Notes: generated by a model from the sequence alone, not told the origin. Counted from the first letter of the stretch, positions 15,040-23,221 are shown. The stretch: DNA of 28,339 nt from Tepidanaerobacter acetatoxydans_A (GCA_022840405.1 JALHJR010000030.1:1-28339), one strand, 5' to 3'. Numbers and translations are program-made.

Positions 15040-15939
15040 TTGAAGAAAAGTACGATGGCAGACATAGCATTATTTTTCGTGGCTCTTGGCTGGGGGCTGA
15101 ATTTTGTTGTAGAAAAGAAGTCTTTAACAGCGATTACTCCACTCATGTACCTGGGCTTAAGGTTCATTCTAAGTGCATTGCTTATGGCCGTAATATTCCA
15201 TAAACAATTAAAAAATATAACTAAGGAAGATATTAAGGGTGGCCTAATCATTGGTCTGTTTGTGCTGTTGGGCTTTGTGACTCAGACCGTTGGTCTTGTT
15301 TATACAACCCCGTCAAAGTCTGGATTTATTACCGGCAGTAATGTGGTTATGGTGCCATTTTTGGCATATTTTATAACAAAAGACTTTCCACAACTAAATC
15401 AAATAGTCGGAGCAATAATAACATTTGTTGGTTTAGGTTTTGTTTCTATCGATGAAAATTTGGTTATTGGCTGGGGAGATATACTCACATTATTGTGTGC
15501 ATTATGTTTTGCATTACAGATTACCTTTACCGAATATTATGTAAAAAAATCCAATCCGATAAATATAGCCTTTATACAAATAGCACTGACAGGCATAATA
15601 ACTATGGGTATTGCAATAATCCAAGAACCTGCCGTATCTTTAAGCTATGACCTAGAAATATGGGGTTCAATTTTATTTGGTGCGGTATTCTGCACTGCCG
15701 GGGCTTTTGCTGTTCAAAATGTTGCTCAAAAATATACCAGTTCTACACATGCTGCTGTGATACTGTGCACTGAGTCAATCTTTGCAGGTATCTTTTCTTA
15801 CCTGTTCTGGGGAGAACCACTGGCTTTAAAGACAGTGGTTGGTTTTGTTTTAGTTCTAGCAGGAGTTTTAATCACAGAAATAGTTCCCGCCAGAGCAACC
15901 GAATGCATTAAAGAATCGGCAGAAATAACAACACTATAA
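15040..15939 (+). CDS. EamA/DMT-superfamily transporter
   Basis: 299 residues from TTG 15040, placed five bases after TAGAGGTGA; a GTG at 15031 lies inside that ribosome site. The protein has about ten hydrophobic segments organised as two EamA repeats. The first begins ADIALFFVALGWGLNFVVEK and the second covers GDILTLLCALCFALQITFTE to the C-terminus, with the characteristic late motif VILCTESIFAGIFSYLFWGE. DMT family members export amino acids, metabolites or drugs at the inner membrane; the substrate cannot be predicted here. The 3' end is followed by a very strong bidirectional terminator shared with the convergent liv operon. Confidence 0.88.
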   Translation: MKKSTMADIALFFVALGWGLNFVVEKKSLTAITPLMYLGLRFILSALLMAVIFHKQLKNITKEDIKGGLIIGLFVLLGFVTQTVGLVYTTPSKSGFITGSNVVMVPFLAYFITKDFPQLNQIVGAIITFVGLGFVSIDENLVIGWGDILTLLCALCFALQITFTEYYVKKSNPINIAFIQIALTGIITMGIAIIQEPAVSLSYDLEIWGSILFGAVFCTAGAFAVQNVAQKYTSSTHAAVILCTESIFAGIFSYLFWGEPLALKTVVGFVLVLAGVLITEIVPARATECIKESAEITTL

Positions 15940-15958
15940 AAGGCATTTAATTTATATT

Positions 15959-16013
15959 AAAAAGTGAGCGTCTTAAAACTATTTTTTAAATAGTTTTAAG
16001 ACGCTCACTTTTT
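15959..16013. terminator. Very long bidirectional terminator hairpin
   Basis: Perfect 26-bp inverted repeat (15959-15984 and 15988-16013) with a 3-base TTT loop; central core GTGAGCGTCTTAAAAC. It has A and T runs on the outer sides in both orientations. It ends transcription of the EamA gene and of the liv operon, and its right arm touches the last base of the livF stop codon. Confidence 0.9.
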
Positions 16014-16717
16014 TATTCTCCAAGATAAGCTTTTTTTACTTCTTCATTTTTTAAAAGATTTTCTGCAGTATCTTGTAGTACTATTTTACCTGTTTCTATG
16101 ACGAAACCCTTATTAGCTATGGATAAAGCCATTCGGGCATTTTGCTCTACTAATAGAATAGTGGTTCCTTCTTTGTTTATTTCTGTTAATATATCGAATA
16201 TATTTGCTACGATTTTAGGTGCAAGTCCCATAGAAGGTTCATCCAAAAGCAGCAATTTTGGTTTGGCCATTAAGGCTCGGCCTATGGCCAGCATCTGCTG
16301 CTCACCACCGGAAAGTGTGCCGGCAATTTGCCTTTTACGATTTTTAAGAATAGGAAAAAGTGTAAAAACTTCTTCAAGATAATTTTTTACTTCCTGTCGG
16401 TTTCTATTAAGGTAAGCACCCAACTGAAGATTTTCCAGTACGGTCATCCTGGGGAAAACTCTACGCCCTTCGGGAACCATGGCTATACCTGCTTCTACTA
16501 TATCCGAAGTTGCTTTGCCCGTTATATCCTTATTTTGAAAATAAACCTTACCTGAAGTAGGAGATATAAGGCCACAGATGGTTTTTAAAGTAGTCGTCTT
16601 ACCGGCTCCATTAGCTCCTACGATTGTAACGATTTCTCCTTGCTTGACCTCGATAGATATTCCCTTTAATGCTTGAATGTTACCGTAATGTGTTACAATA
16701 TTGTCTAGCTTCAGCAT
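16013..16717 (-). CDS. livF: Branched-chain amino acid ABC transporter ATPase LivF
   Basis: 234 residues, the normal LivF size. The motifs are Walker A GANGAGKTTTLK (about 34-45), signature LSGGEQQMLAIGRAL, and Walker B LLLLDEPSMGL. MVPEGRRVFPRMTVLENLQLG is a LivF hallmark; the equivalent segment in LivG differs. AAGGAGGG precedes the ATG by 6 bases within the end of livG, and the two frames overlap by 7 bases. It is the second nucleotide-binding subunit of the importer encoded upstream. Its stop codon abuts the 26-bp terminator hairpin. Confidence 0.94.
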   Translation of the reverse strand: MLKLDNIVTHYGNIQALKGISIEVKQGEIVTIVGANGAGKTTTLKTICGLISPTSGKVYFQNKDITGKATSDIVEAGIAMVPEGRRVFPRMTVLENLQLGAYLNRNRQEVKNYLEEVFTLFPILKNRKRQIAGTLSGGEQQMLAIGRALMAKPKLLLLDEPSMGLAPKIVANIFDILTEINKEGTTILLVEQNARMALSIANKGFVIETGKIVLQDTAENLLKNEEVKKAYLGE

Positions 16718-17499
16718 GCACGGCCCTCCTTGAGGGAACTTTCCCCAAGATAAGCTTTTATGACCTTTTCATCATTTTTTATCTCGTCAGGAGGTCCATC
16801 GGCTATTTTCTTACCATAGTCAAGCACCATGATTCGCTTAGAAATACCCATGACCAATTTCATATCGTGCTCTATTAAAAGCACCGTTTTACCCTTGTCA
16901 TTAAGTTTTTCAATAAGCTCTATGAGTTCGTTGGTTTCCTGAGGATTCATACCTGCTGCCGGTTCGTCAAGTAAAATAAGTTCCGGGTCTGTAGCTAAAG
17001 CCCTTGCCATTTCCAGACGTCTTTGCTTGCCGTATGGAAGGTTTTTGGCCTTTTCATTGTGCAGTGCTTCAAGACCGACAAACTTGAGAACATCCATAGC
17101 CTTTTCCTTAACGAGTGCCTCTTCTTTCTTGGCTGACGGGGTTTTAAATATAGCGCCAAAAACGCCTGTCTTAGTGCGGCAGTGCTGTCCGATTATAACA
17201 TTATCGAGGACACTCATTTCACCAAACAACCTTATGTTTTGAAAGGTTCGAGCAATGCCCATTTTTGTAATTTCATAAGGTTTAAGATTTCTAATTTCCT
17301 TTTTTCTAAAGTATATTTTACCTTCTGTAGGTGAGTATACTCCGGTTAAAAGATTAAAGAGAGTAGTTTTGCCGGCACCGTTGGGGCCGATAACACTTAA
17401 AACCTCTCCCTTATCTATTTTAATGTCAACTGAGTTTAATGCTGAAAGACCTCCGAAAACCATTGTAAGATTATTACCTTCTAATAATTCTAGTTCCAT
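16711..17499 (-). CDS. livG: Branched-chain amino acid ABC transporter ATPase LivG
   Basis: 262 residues. Walker A is GPNGAGKTTLFN (about 36-47), the signature is the LivG-typical LPYGKQRRLEMARAL (lacking the standard LSGGQ), and Walker B is LILLDEPAAGMN, with the H-loop following in LIEHDMKLVMG. AAAGGAGGT lies 9 bases before the ATG and overlaps the 3' end of livM. It pairs with LivF to power uptake through LivH-LivM. The extra C-terminal region beyond the ABC core (VIKAYLGESSLKEG) is normal for LivG. Confidence 0.94.
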   Translation of the reverse strand: MELELLEGNNLTMVFGGLSALNSVDIKIDKGEVLSVIGPNGAGKTTLFNLLTGVYSPTEGKIYFRKKEIRNLKPYEITKMGIARTFQNIRLFGEMSVLDNVIIGQHCRTKTGVFGAIFKTPSAKKEEALVKEKAMDVLKFVGLEALHNEKAKNLPYGKQRRLEMARALATDPELILLDEPAAGMNPQETNELIELIEKLNDKGKTVLLIEHDMKLVMGISKRIMVLDYGKKIADGPPDEIKNDEKVIKAYLGESSLKEGRAC

Positions 17500-17502
17500 T
17501 GA

Positions 17503-18366
17503 TTATTGACCTCCTTTCTCGAGCGAGTTTTTGTATTCTTTTTTATTTGAAGATGGTGCACTTATTATCCCTTCAGGTTTTACAATCATCATTATAATAA
17601 GCAGCAAACCATAAAAGACCATACGATATTGAGCGATTACCGGTGATATTGAACGCAAAAGCTCAGGCAGCACAGTTATTATACATGCGCCTAAAACAGC
17701 ACCATAGGTGTTACCCATTCCACCTAAAACTACCATACACAGTATTTCAATCGACTTCATAAATCCAAAGTCCTTCGGATTTATGTACCGGAACAAGAAA
17801 GCATATAGCCCTCCTGCCGATCCGGCATAAAATGCACCTATAATAAATGCGAGAATTTTAAACTGAGTAGTATTTATTCCCATTGCTTCGGCCGCCAATT
17901 CATCTTCGCGGATTGCAATAAAGGATTTCCCTACACGGGAATTCATTATTCGATTTAGAGAAAAAATGACCAAAAACAGTGCTACTGCAGAGATATATAT
18001 ATTTGTAACCTTTGGGATACCTCGAAGACCCATAGGACCGCCTGTAATTTCAAGATTTAAAAGGATATTTTTCATAATTTCGCCAAAGCCGAGAGTAGCA
18101 ATAGCAAGATAATCGCCTTTTAATCTTAAGGTAGGCACTCCGATTATGAATCCAAAAAAAGCTGCTACAGAAGCACCTAAGATAATGGAGATTAAAAAAG
18201 GCAAATGCAACTTTAACGTAAACAAGGTGGCAGCATATGCTCCTATACCCATAAACGTTGCATGACCAAGAGAAAGCTGGCCGGTATATCCTGTTATTAA
18301 ATTCAGGCTTACAGCTAGTATAGAATTTATCATAATAACTGTCAATATTTGAAGATAATAATTCAA
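17503..18366 (-). CDS. livM: Branched-chain amino acid ABC transporter permease LivM
   Basis: 287 residues from a TTG with AGGTGA 7 bases upstream. The polytopic permease has the family motif LNLITGYTGQLSLGHATFMGIGAYAA near the N-terminus (LivM usually carries GxxGxxSLGHAAFFGIGAY) and the EAA-like coupling segment AIREDELAAEAMGINTTQFK. About eight to ten membrane segments are visible. It is short compared with E. coli LivM (about 425 residues) because it lacks the extra N-terminal region, as is usual in Firmicutes. It forms the transmembrane channel with LivH, 11 bases upstream. Confidence 0.93.
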   Translation of the reverse strand: MNYYLQILTVIMINSILAVSLNLITGYTGQLSLGHATFMGIGAYAATLFTLKLHLPFLISIILGASVAAFFGFIIGVPTLRLKGDYLAIATLGFGEIMKNILLNLEITGGPMGLRGIPKVTNIYISAVALFLVIFSLNRIMNSRVGKSFIAIREDELAAEAMGINTTQFKILAFIIGAFYAGSAGGLYAFLFRYINPKDFGFMKSIEILCMVVLGGMGNTYGAVLGACIITVLPELLRSISPVIAQYRMVFYGLLLIIMMIVKPEGIISAPSSNKKEYKNSLEKGGQ

Positions 18367-18377
18367 CCTTGCTTCAC

Positions 18378-19247
18378 CTACACTTTCTCTTGTACACTGC
18401 GGCCTAAAAGCCCGGTAGGTTTAAGTAATAGAATAAATATCAAAACTGCAAAAGCAATAGCATCCTTATATCGTGACATATAAACCGCTCCAACCATTTC
18501 GACAAGTCCGAGAATTAAGCCACCAAGCATTGCACCGGGAATACTGCCGATTCCCCCCAGTACAGCTGCTACAAATCCCTTTAAACCGGGGAAGAATCCC
18601 ATCATGGGATCAACTGAATCAAAATAAACTCCGACAAGTACGCCTGCGGCACCACCTAATGCCGAGCCTATGGCAAAAGTAAAGGTAATAACATGATCGA
18701 TCTTTATTCCCATTAACTGAGCCGCTTCTTTATCTTGTGCAGTAGCCCTCATAGCCTGACCGAGTTTAGTTTTTTGTATCAAAAAGTGCAATCCTACCAT
18801 AAGAATAACGGATACCAACAAAATTAAAAGCTGCAATGTTGAAATACGAAATCCTCCGATATTTAAAGTTGTTATATGAAGGCCGGAAGGAAATGACCTG
18901 GCTTGGGGGCCGACTATCATTAAAACGGCATTTTGCAAAAAGATAGAAACTCCTATTGCACTAATCAGCGGAGCTATACGATTAGCTTTCCTTAACGGTT
19001 TATACGCGGCTTTTTCAATAATAATGCCTAATAAACATGATCCCATCATGCTGATAATAAGTGCCGCAAAAAAAGGCAGCTTATAAACCGAAACCATTGT
19101 AAGACCTATAAAGGCACCAATCATATATATTTCGCTGTGTGCAAAGTTAATAAGTTCCAAAATTCCATATACCATTGTATAACCGAGAGCTATTAATGAA
19201 TATGTGCTGCCAAGTGTTAGACCATTTATTATTTGTTCGAAAAACAT
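18378..19247 (-). CDS. livH: Branched-chain amino acid ABC transporter permease LivH
   Basis: 289 residues, ATG start with AAAGGAATTG upstream. The N-terminal FFEQIINGLTLGSTYSLIAL followed by GYTMVYGILELINFAHSEIYMIGAF is the classical LivH signature, and ATAQDKEAAQLMGIK is the coupling loop to the ATPases. About eight membrane segments are visible. A hairpin in the 87-base gap after livK probably lowers its expression relative to the binding protein. Confidence 0.93.
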   Translation of the reverse strand: MFFEQIINGLTLGSTYSLIALGYTMVYGILELINFAHSEIYMIGAFIGLTMVSVYKLPFFAALIISMMGSCLLGIIIEKAAYKPLRKANRIAPLISAIGVSIFLQNAVLMIVGPQARSFPSGLHITTLNIGGFRISTLQLLILLVSVILMVGLHFLIQKTKLGQAMRATAQDKEAAQLMGIKIDHVITFTFAIGSALGGAAGVLVGVYFDSVDPMMGFFPGLKGFVAAVLGGIGSIPGAMLGGLILGLVEMVGAVYMSRYKDAIAFAVLIFILLLKPTGLLGRSVQEKV

Positions 19248-19277
19248 TTCTAAATCAATTCCTTTCTAAAGGGCAAA

Positions 19278-19307
19278 GTCAATGGATGGACTAATCCATC
19301 CATTGAC
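19278..19307 (-). terminator. Intercistronic hairpin between livK and livH (partial terminator)
   Basis: Perfect 13-bp stem GTCAATGGATGGA (19278-19290) / TCCATCCATTGAC (19295-19307) with a 4-base loop. On the minus strand it is followed by TTTGCCCTTT, a broken T run, so termination would be incomplete or the hairpin would protect the livK mRNA end. Either effect gives more binding protein than permease. Confidence 0.65.
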
Positions 19308-19334
19308 AAATTTATCTAACATCAACTGTTATTG

Positions 19335-20504
19335 TTAACGAAGCTTAGTAAATTTTCCATCTTCTACTTTTAATATAATTATATCTTTTATTGCATCACC
19401 AACATCTGTAAAAGATGTGTTTCCGGTGATACCTGGGAAATCTTTAATTTTTGCCATTTCCTGTTGAAGGGCTTCTTTGCCTTGGTCATCGGTGTTTTTA
19501 AGAGCAGTTAACAGTATCATTGCTGCGTCATATGCTTGGGCCGCAAACATATCAGGTTCACTGTTGAATTTCTCCTTATATACCTTAACAAAATTCTGTG
19601 TGTTTTCAGAAGGATCATCAGTAAAGAATCCGGCTGTAAAAACTGCGCCTTCCACGGCGTCGCCGCCTAATTCAAGTAATACCGGAGAATAAAAACCGTC
19701 TGCACCGAGAATTTGAACATTAAGACCTTGATCTTTTGCCTGTTGGGCTATCTTGGCGGCTTCGGTATAATAACCTGCGATGTATAAAGCATCAGGATTT
19801 GTTCCTTTAATCTTAGTGAGCTGAGCTCTAAAGTCCTTCTCACCATCATTATAGGTTTCTACGGCTGTTACTCCTGCAAGCTCTTTAGCTTTGGCCTCAA
19901 AAGCTTCCTTAAGCGAAAGGCCGTAATCATTGTTTGTAAACATTATGGCAAATTTCTTAAGTCCCAATTCCTTAACGGCATATTCAGCTAATTGTATAGC
20001 TTGAACTTCATCTGACAAGCAGTTTCTAAAAATATAATCACCAATTTCTGGAACTCCGGCTGCTGTTGATGAAGAGGAAATCATAACAACTTTAGCATCA
20101 TTGGCTATCGGACCGGCAGTGAGCGTTTCCGAGCTTATTACGCCTCCAACAATGGCTACTACCTTATCCTGCTCTATGAGCTTTGAAGCAGCATTGGCAG
20201 CTTCGGTTTGTTCGCCGCGCGTGTCTTCCGATATTAGCTTTATGGGTTTACCGTTGATTCCGCCGTTTTGGTTAAATTCTTCCACAGCTATCTCTACACC
20301 GTTTTTAGTACTTAAACCATAAGTAGCAATATTTCCTGTAAGAGGACCTATAGTACCAATTTTAATTGTTTCTTCAGCTTTCACCGGTTGTGACGTATCA
20401 GGACTTTTTTCCGACTGATTTTGGCTGCAGCCGGATAAAAGTGCTGCTGTCAACATGATTATAAAAAGTATGGTTAGAAATTTCGAGTGTTTAGACATAA
20501 ACAT
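19335..20504 (-). CDS. livK: Branched-chain amino acid ABC transporter substrate-binding lipoprotein
   Basis: 389 residues, started at 20504 because AGGAGG lies 7 bases before this ATG; the frame is open further upstream but without a ribosome site. The signal peptide ends in the lipobox LLSGC, giving a lipidated mature protein on the outer face of the membrane. The body is a periplasmic binding protein type I fold of the Leu/Ile/Val-binding family. Visible hallmarks are IKIGTIGPLTGNIATYGLS, the ligand-loop region SSSSTAAGVPEIGDYIFRN, FTNNDYGLSLKEAF, and YDAAMILLTAL near the C-terminus. It heads the livKHMGF operon, downstream of a riboswitch. Branched-chain amino acids are the most likely substrates, but urea, amides or aromatic compounds use the same family. 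Confidence 0.9.
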   Translation of the reverse strand: MFMSKHSKFLTILFIIMLTAALLSGCSQNQSEKSPDTSQPVKAEETIKIGTIGPLTGNIATYGLSTKNGVEIAVEEFNQNGGINGKPIKLISEDTRGEQTEAANAASKLIEQDKVVAIVGGVISSETLTAGPIANDAKVVMISSSSTAAGVPEIGDYIFRNCLSDEVQAIQLAEYAVKELGLKKFAIMFTNNDYGLSLKEAFEAKAKELAGVTAVETYNDGEKDFRAQLTKIKGTNPDALYIAGYYTEAAKIAQQAKDQGLNVQILGADGFYSPVLLELGGDAVEGAVFTAGFFTDDPSENTQNFVKVYKEKFNSEPDMFAAQAYDAAMILLTALKNTDDQGKEALQQEMAKIKDFPGITGNTSFTDVGDAIKDIIILKVEDGKFTKLR

Positions 20505-20655
20505 AAAACAACCTCCTAAGGGTATTCTCAAAATAATATTAATGATATTAATAAAAATAAGCTTTTTTCAGACAAGTAACTCAATTCGTAAATATTTAAA
20601 TTACTTTAGACTTTAACCCTATTATATTATACACCACCCCCAAAGCTCCAAGTAT

Positions 20656-20700
20656 AAAAAAATAGCAGATTACTCATGACAAAGCATAAGTGGAACCTGC
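20656..20700 (-). terminator. Riboswitch-controlled intrinsic terminator upstream of livK
   Basis: On the minus strand GCAGGTT pairs with AATCTGC (one G-U pair) at the base of an imperfect stem with loop CTTTGT, followed by TATTTTTTT. The 5' side of this stem (20689-20700 region) is the same sequence that forms the 3' strand of the aptamer's closing helix. The terminator and the folded aptamer are therefore mutually exclusive. Confidence 0.75.
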
Positions 20701-20789
20701 CGCTAGAGTCTTTTATACTCACGGTGTACTAGAAAAACTAGCTGTACCGCTCGGACCAGACGCAATATAGCCGGAACCCTAGGTACACT
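20689..20789 (-). promoter_or_regulatory. ykkC-family riboswitch aptamer, probably subtype 2a (ppGpp)
   Basis: Reading the minus strand, the conserved ykkC blocks appear in order: AGTGTACCTAGGGTTCCG, then CTGGTCCGAGCGGTACAG, a small CTAG-TTTTT-CTAG hairpin, TACACCGTG, and a final hairpin GAGT-ATAAAA-GACTC followed by GCGGCAGGTTCCACT. The ends pair as a closing helix (AGTG/CACT and ACCT/AGGT, 20781-20789 with 20689-20698). The family as a whole senses guanidine (subtype 1), ppGpp (2a), PRPP (2b) or nucleoside diphosphates (2c). The GCGGTACAG and ACACCGTG...ATAAAAGA blocks, the missing guanidine-type CCCGGGAG end, and the downstream branched-chain amino acid transporter agree best with 2a as I remember the published consensus. 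Family call firm, subtype moderate. Confidence 0.8.
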
Positions 20790-20832
20790 CCCACATCCTA
20801 TATATATAATAAAACATTAGATTTTATATCAT

Positions 20833-20861
20833 ATTATAATCTAAATCAATCAAAATGTCAC
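20833..20861 (-). promoter_or_regulatory. Sigma-A promoter of the livKHMGF operon
   Basis: On the minus strand GTGACA (20856-20861), a 17-base spacer and perfect TATAAT (20833-20838). Predicted start near 20826, about 35 bases before the aptamer, so the riboswitch is inside the transcribed leader. Confidence 0.7.
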
Positions 20862-21031
20862 TAATAAAAATGATAATTTATAAATATATTCGCATAAAAC
20901 ATGCATATTTTTCTTCTATAAGTGGAAAAATACAAAAGTGGATTTTATTTAAATAACGCGAAAAATAAAGAAAAAGGCAGCATAATCGGTAAAAATACAA
21001 TTTATTCAACTAACAGCGAGAATAAGAGAAA

Positions 21032-21060
21032 TTGATTTTAATGGAAGCTTTGTATATCAT
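21032..21060 (+). promoter_or_regulatory. Sigma-A promoter of groESL
   Basis: TTGATT (21032-21037), a 17-base spacer and TATCAT (21055-21060). Predicted start near 21067, just before the CIRCE element, as is usual for HrcA-controlled operons. Confidence 0.65.
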
Positions 21061-21070
21061 ATTAAATGTA

Positions 21071-21099
21071 GTTAGCACTCATCGCGATAGAGTGCTAAC
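21071..21099 (+). promoter_or_regulatory. CIRCE operator (HrcA binding site)
   Basis: TTAGCACTC (21072-21080), a 9-base spacer and GAGTGCTAA (21090-21098), identical to the CIRCE consensus, with one further G/C pair outside. It lies at about +5 of the groESL transcript, so HrcA repression at normal temperature and release on heat shock are expected. hrcA is not in the window. Confidence 0.97.
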
Positions 21100-21200
21100 A
21101 ACTTGCTTGATAGAATTTACACCAATGTCCTTCATACTTTGTTAAAAGTTTTTGCTTTAAACAAGATTGATAAATAAAATCATAAAAGGAGGGTTATACA

Positions 21201-21485
21201 ATGAATATTAAACCACTAGGTGATCGAATTGTCATCAAAGTTTTGGAGGAAGAAGAGAGAACTAAAGGTGGCATAGTATTGCCAGACACTGCGAAAGAAA
21301 AACCTCAGAAAGGTGAAGTAGTAGCAGTTGGGTCCGGCGAAATCATTGATGGGAAAAAGGTTCCGTTAGAGGTGAAAGTAGGAGATAAAATTATTTTCTC
21401 CAAGTATGCAGGAACAGAAATCAAACTAGATAGTGAAGAATATTTGATATTAAGACAAAGTGATGTTTTAGCTATATTAGAATAA
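21201..21485 (+). CDS. groES: Co-chaperonin GroES
   Basis: 94 residues, the usual size, with AAAGGAGGG 10 bases before the ATG. MNIKPLGDRIVIKVLEEEER is the conserved N-terminus, TKGGIVLPDTAKEKPQKGEV holds the mobile loop that docks on GroEL, and the protein ends with SDVLAILE. It forms the heptameric lid of the GroEL cage in the cytoplasm. It is the first gene of the CIRCE-controlled operon, 22 bases before groEL. Confidence 0.98.
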   Translation: MNIKPLGDRIVIKVLEEEERTKGGIVLPDTAKEKPQKGEVVAVGSGEIIDGKKVPLEVKVGDKIIFSKYAGTEIKLDSEEYLILRQSDVLAILE

Positions 21486-21507
21486 AAATGCGAGGAGGGA
21501 TTTTTAA

Positions 21508-23124
21508 ATGGCAAAACAGATAAAATTCGATGAAGATGCTCGTAGAGCTTTATTGGAAGGCATTGATAAACTTGCTGATACTGTTAAAGTAACTTTAGGA
21601 CCTAAAGGACGTAATGTTGTTTTAGAGAAGAAATTTGGAACACCAACTATTACTAATGATGGTGTTTCCATAGCAAGAGAAATAGAACTTGAAGACCCCT
21701 ATGAAAATGCAGGAGCTCAACTAATAAAGGAAGTTGCTACAAAGACACAAGATGACGCAGGTGATGGAACTACTACAGCAACCTTGTTGGCTCAGGCCAT
21801 TATACATGAAGGTATGAAAAATGTTGTGGCAGGTGCCAATCCGATAATTTTGAAAAAAGGCATTAAAAGGGCTGTAGATGCAGTAGTCGAGGAGATTAAA
21901 ACCTTCAGCAAACCTGTTGAAACGAAAGAGGCTATAGCACAAGTAGCATCAATTTCCGCAGCCGATGAAGAAATCGGAGAACTTATTGCCGAAGCTATGG
22001 AAAAAGTAGGTAAAGACGGTGTCATTACTGTTGAAGAGTCACAGACAATGGGAACTACCCTTGAAGTAGTTGAAGGAATGGAATTTGATAGGGGATACAT
22101 ATCTCCCTACATGGTAACCGATACTGAAAAAATGGAAGCTGTCCTTGATGATCCTTATATTTTGATAACTGATAAAAAGATCACAACAGTTCAAGACCTG
22201 CTACCCATTCTGGAGAAAATAGTGCAGCAGGGCAAGAAGCTCGTTATAATTGCAGAAGACGTGGAAGGCGAAGCACTTGCAACATTGGTTGTTAATAAAC
22301 TGCGCGGAACATTGACATGTGTAGCAGTTAAAGCTCCTGGATTTGGAGATCGCAGAAAAGAAATGCTGGAAGATATAGCTATTTTGACCGACGGACAGGT
22401 GATTTCCGAAGACCTTGGCATGGATCTGAAGAATATTGATATGAGTATGCTTGGCAGAGCAAGACAGGTAAGAGTAGATAAAGAAAATACTACAATTGTC
22501 GAGGGCTCTGGCAAAACTGAAGATATTAAGAAACGCATTAGCGCAATCAAAGCCCAGATTGAAGAAACCACATCCGATTTTGATCGGGAAAAGCTTCAAG
22601 AGCGCTTAGCAAAATTAGCCGGCGGTGTAGCTGTCATTCAGGTTGGTGCTGCTACTGAAACAGAACTTAAAGAGCGGAAGCTTCGCATAGAAGATGCTCT
22701 GTCGGCTACAAGAGCCGCTGTAGAAGAAGGCATAGTTCCAGGTGGCGGAACGGCATTTATTGATGCCGTACCAGCCCTTGATAAAATTCAGGCAGAAGGC
22801 GATGAAGCTATTGGCATAAATATAATAAAGAGAGCATTAGAAGAACCGGTAAGACAAATTGCAGCAAATGCCGGCTATGAAGGCTCAATTATTATAGAAA
22901 AACTGAAGGCCAGCGAAAAAGGCGTTGGATTTGATGCCCTACGTGAAGAATACGGAGATATGCTTGCTAAGGGTATTGTAGATCCGACAAAAGTAACGAG
23001 ATCGACACTCCAAAATGCTGCTAGCGTAGCATCTATGGTAATCACCACAGAAGCTGTTGTAACCGACATCCCGGAAAAAGAAAAACCAATGCCACCCATG
23101 CCCGGCCAAGATATGATGTATTAA
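21508..23124 (+). CDS. groEL: Chaperonin GroEL
   Basis: 538 residues, with GAGGAGGG 8 bases upstream of the ATG. The ATP-site motifs are VTLGPKGRNVVLEK, DGVSIA, and DGTTTATLLAQA around residues 30-95, with GGGTAFI near 413. The apical domain is intact. The C-terminus reads EKPMPPMPGQDMMY, a Pro/Met-rich tail in place of the GGM repeats of many GroELs. It assembles as a double heptamer and folds cytoplasmic proteins with GroES. The reading frame is undamaged and no second copy is in the window. A terminator follows 12 bases after the stop. Confidence 0.98.
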   Translation: MAKQIKFDEDARRALLEGIDKLADTVKVTLGPKGRNVVLEKKFGTPTITNDGVSIAREIELEDPYENAGAQLIKEVATKTQDDAGDGTTTATLLAQAIIHEGMKNVVAGANPIILKKGIKRAVDAVVEEIKTFSKPVETKEAIAQVASISAADEEIGELIAEAMEKVGKDGVITVEESQTMGTTLEVVEGMEFDRGYISPYMVTDTEKMEAVLDDPYILITDKKITTVQDLLPILEKIVQQGKKLVIIAEDVEGEALATLVVNKLRGTLTCVAVKAPGFGDRRKEMLEDIAILTDGQVISEDLGMDLKNIDMSMLGRARQVRVDKENTTIVEGSGKTEDIKKRISAIKAQIEETTSDFDREKLQERLAKLAGGVAVIQVGAATETELKERKLRIEDALSATRAAVEEGIVPGGGTAFIDAVPALDKIQAEGDEAIGINIIKRALEEPVRQIAANAGYEGSIIIEKLKASEKGVGFDALREEYGDMLAKGIVDPTKVTRSTLQNAASVASMVITTEAVVTDIPEKEKPMPPMPGQDMMY

Positions 23125-23136
23125 TAAAACGTAAAT

Positions 23137-23170
23137 AAAAGACTCGCAAAGTGATTTGCGGGTCTTTTTA
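23137..23170 (+). terminator. Intrinsic terminator after groEL
   Basis: Stem AAAAGACTCGCAAA (23137-23150) / TTTGCGGGTCTTTT (23155-23168), 14 bp with one G-U pair, loop GTGA, ending in a T run. Confidence 0.88.
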
Positions 23171-23221
23171 TTTATGTTTTATTAATACATATACCCGATA
23201 ATTTTACCTTATTAGCATTAA

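Larger units (their letters stand above)
20505..21200. other. Divergent regulatory region between liv and groESL operons
   Basis: About 700 bases without a gene. It contains, from left to right, the livK ribosome site and an AT-rich leader, the riboswitch terminator, a ykkC-family aptamer, the liv promoter, about 170 bases (20862-21031) of AT-rich sequence in which I see only a weak 8-bp inverted repeat (20906-20913/20925-20932), then the groESL promoter, CIRCE and leader. Confidence 0.8.

Noticed and set aside
20621..20651. Minus-strand TATAAT boxes between the riboswitch terminator and livK
   Set aside because: No -35 box at proper spacing (TTGGAG is 14 bases away). If active it would bypass the riboswitch, but the support is too weak to annotate.
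20906..20932. Eight-bp inverted repeat TATTTTTC/GAAAAATA
   Set aside because: A/T-only short repeat in AT-rich intergenic DNA; expected by chance and not linked to a promoter.
21721..22599. Several long open frames on the strand opposite groEL
   Set aside because: They are antisense shadows of a highly conserved gene, without ribosome sites or recognisable protein features.
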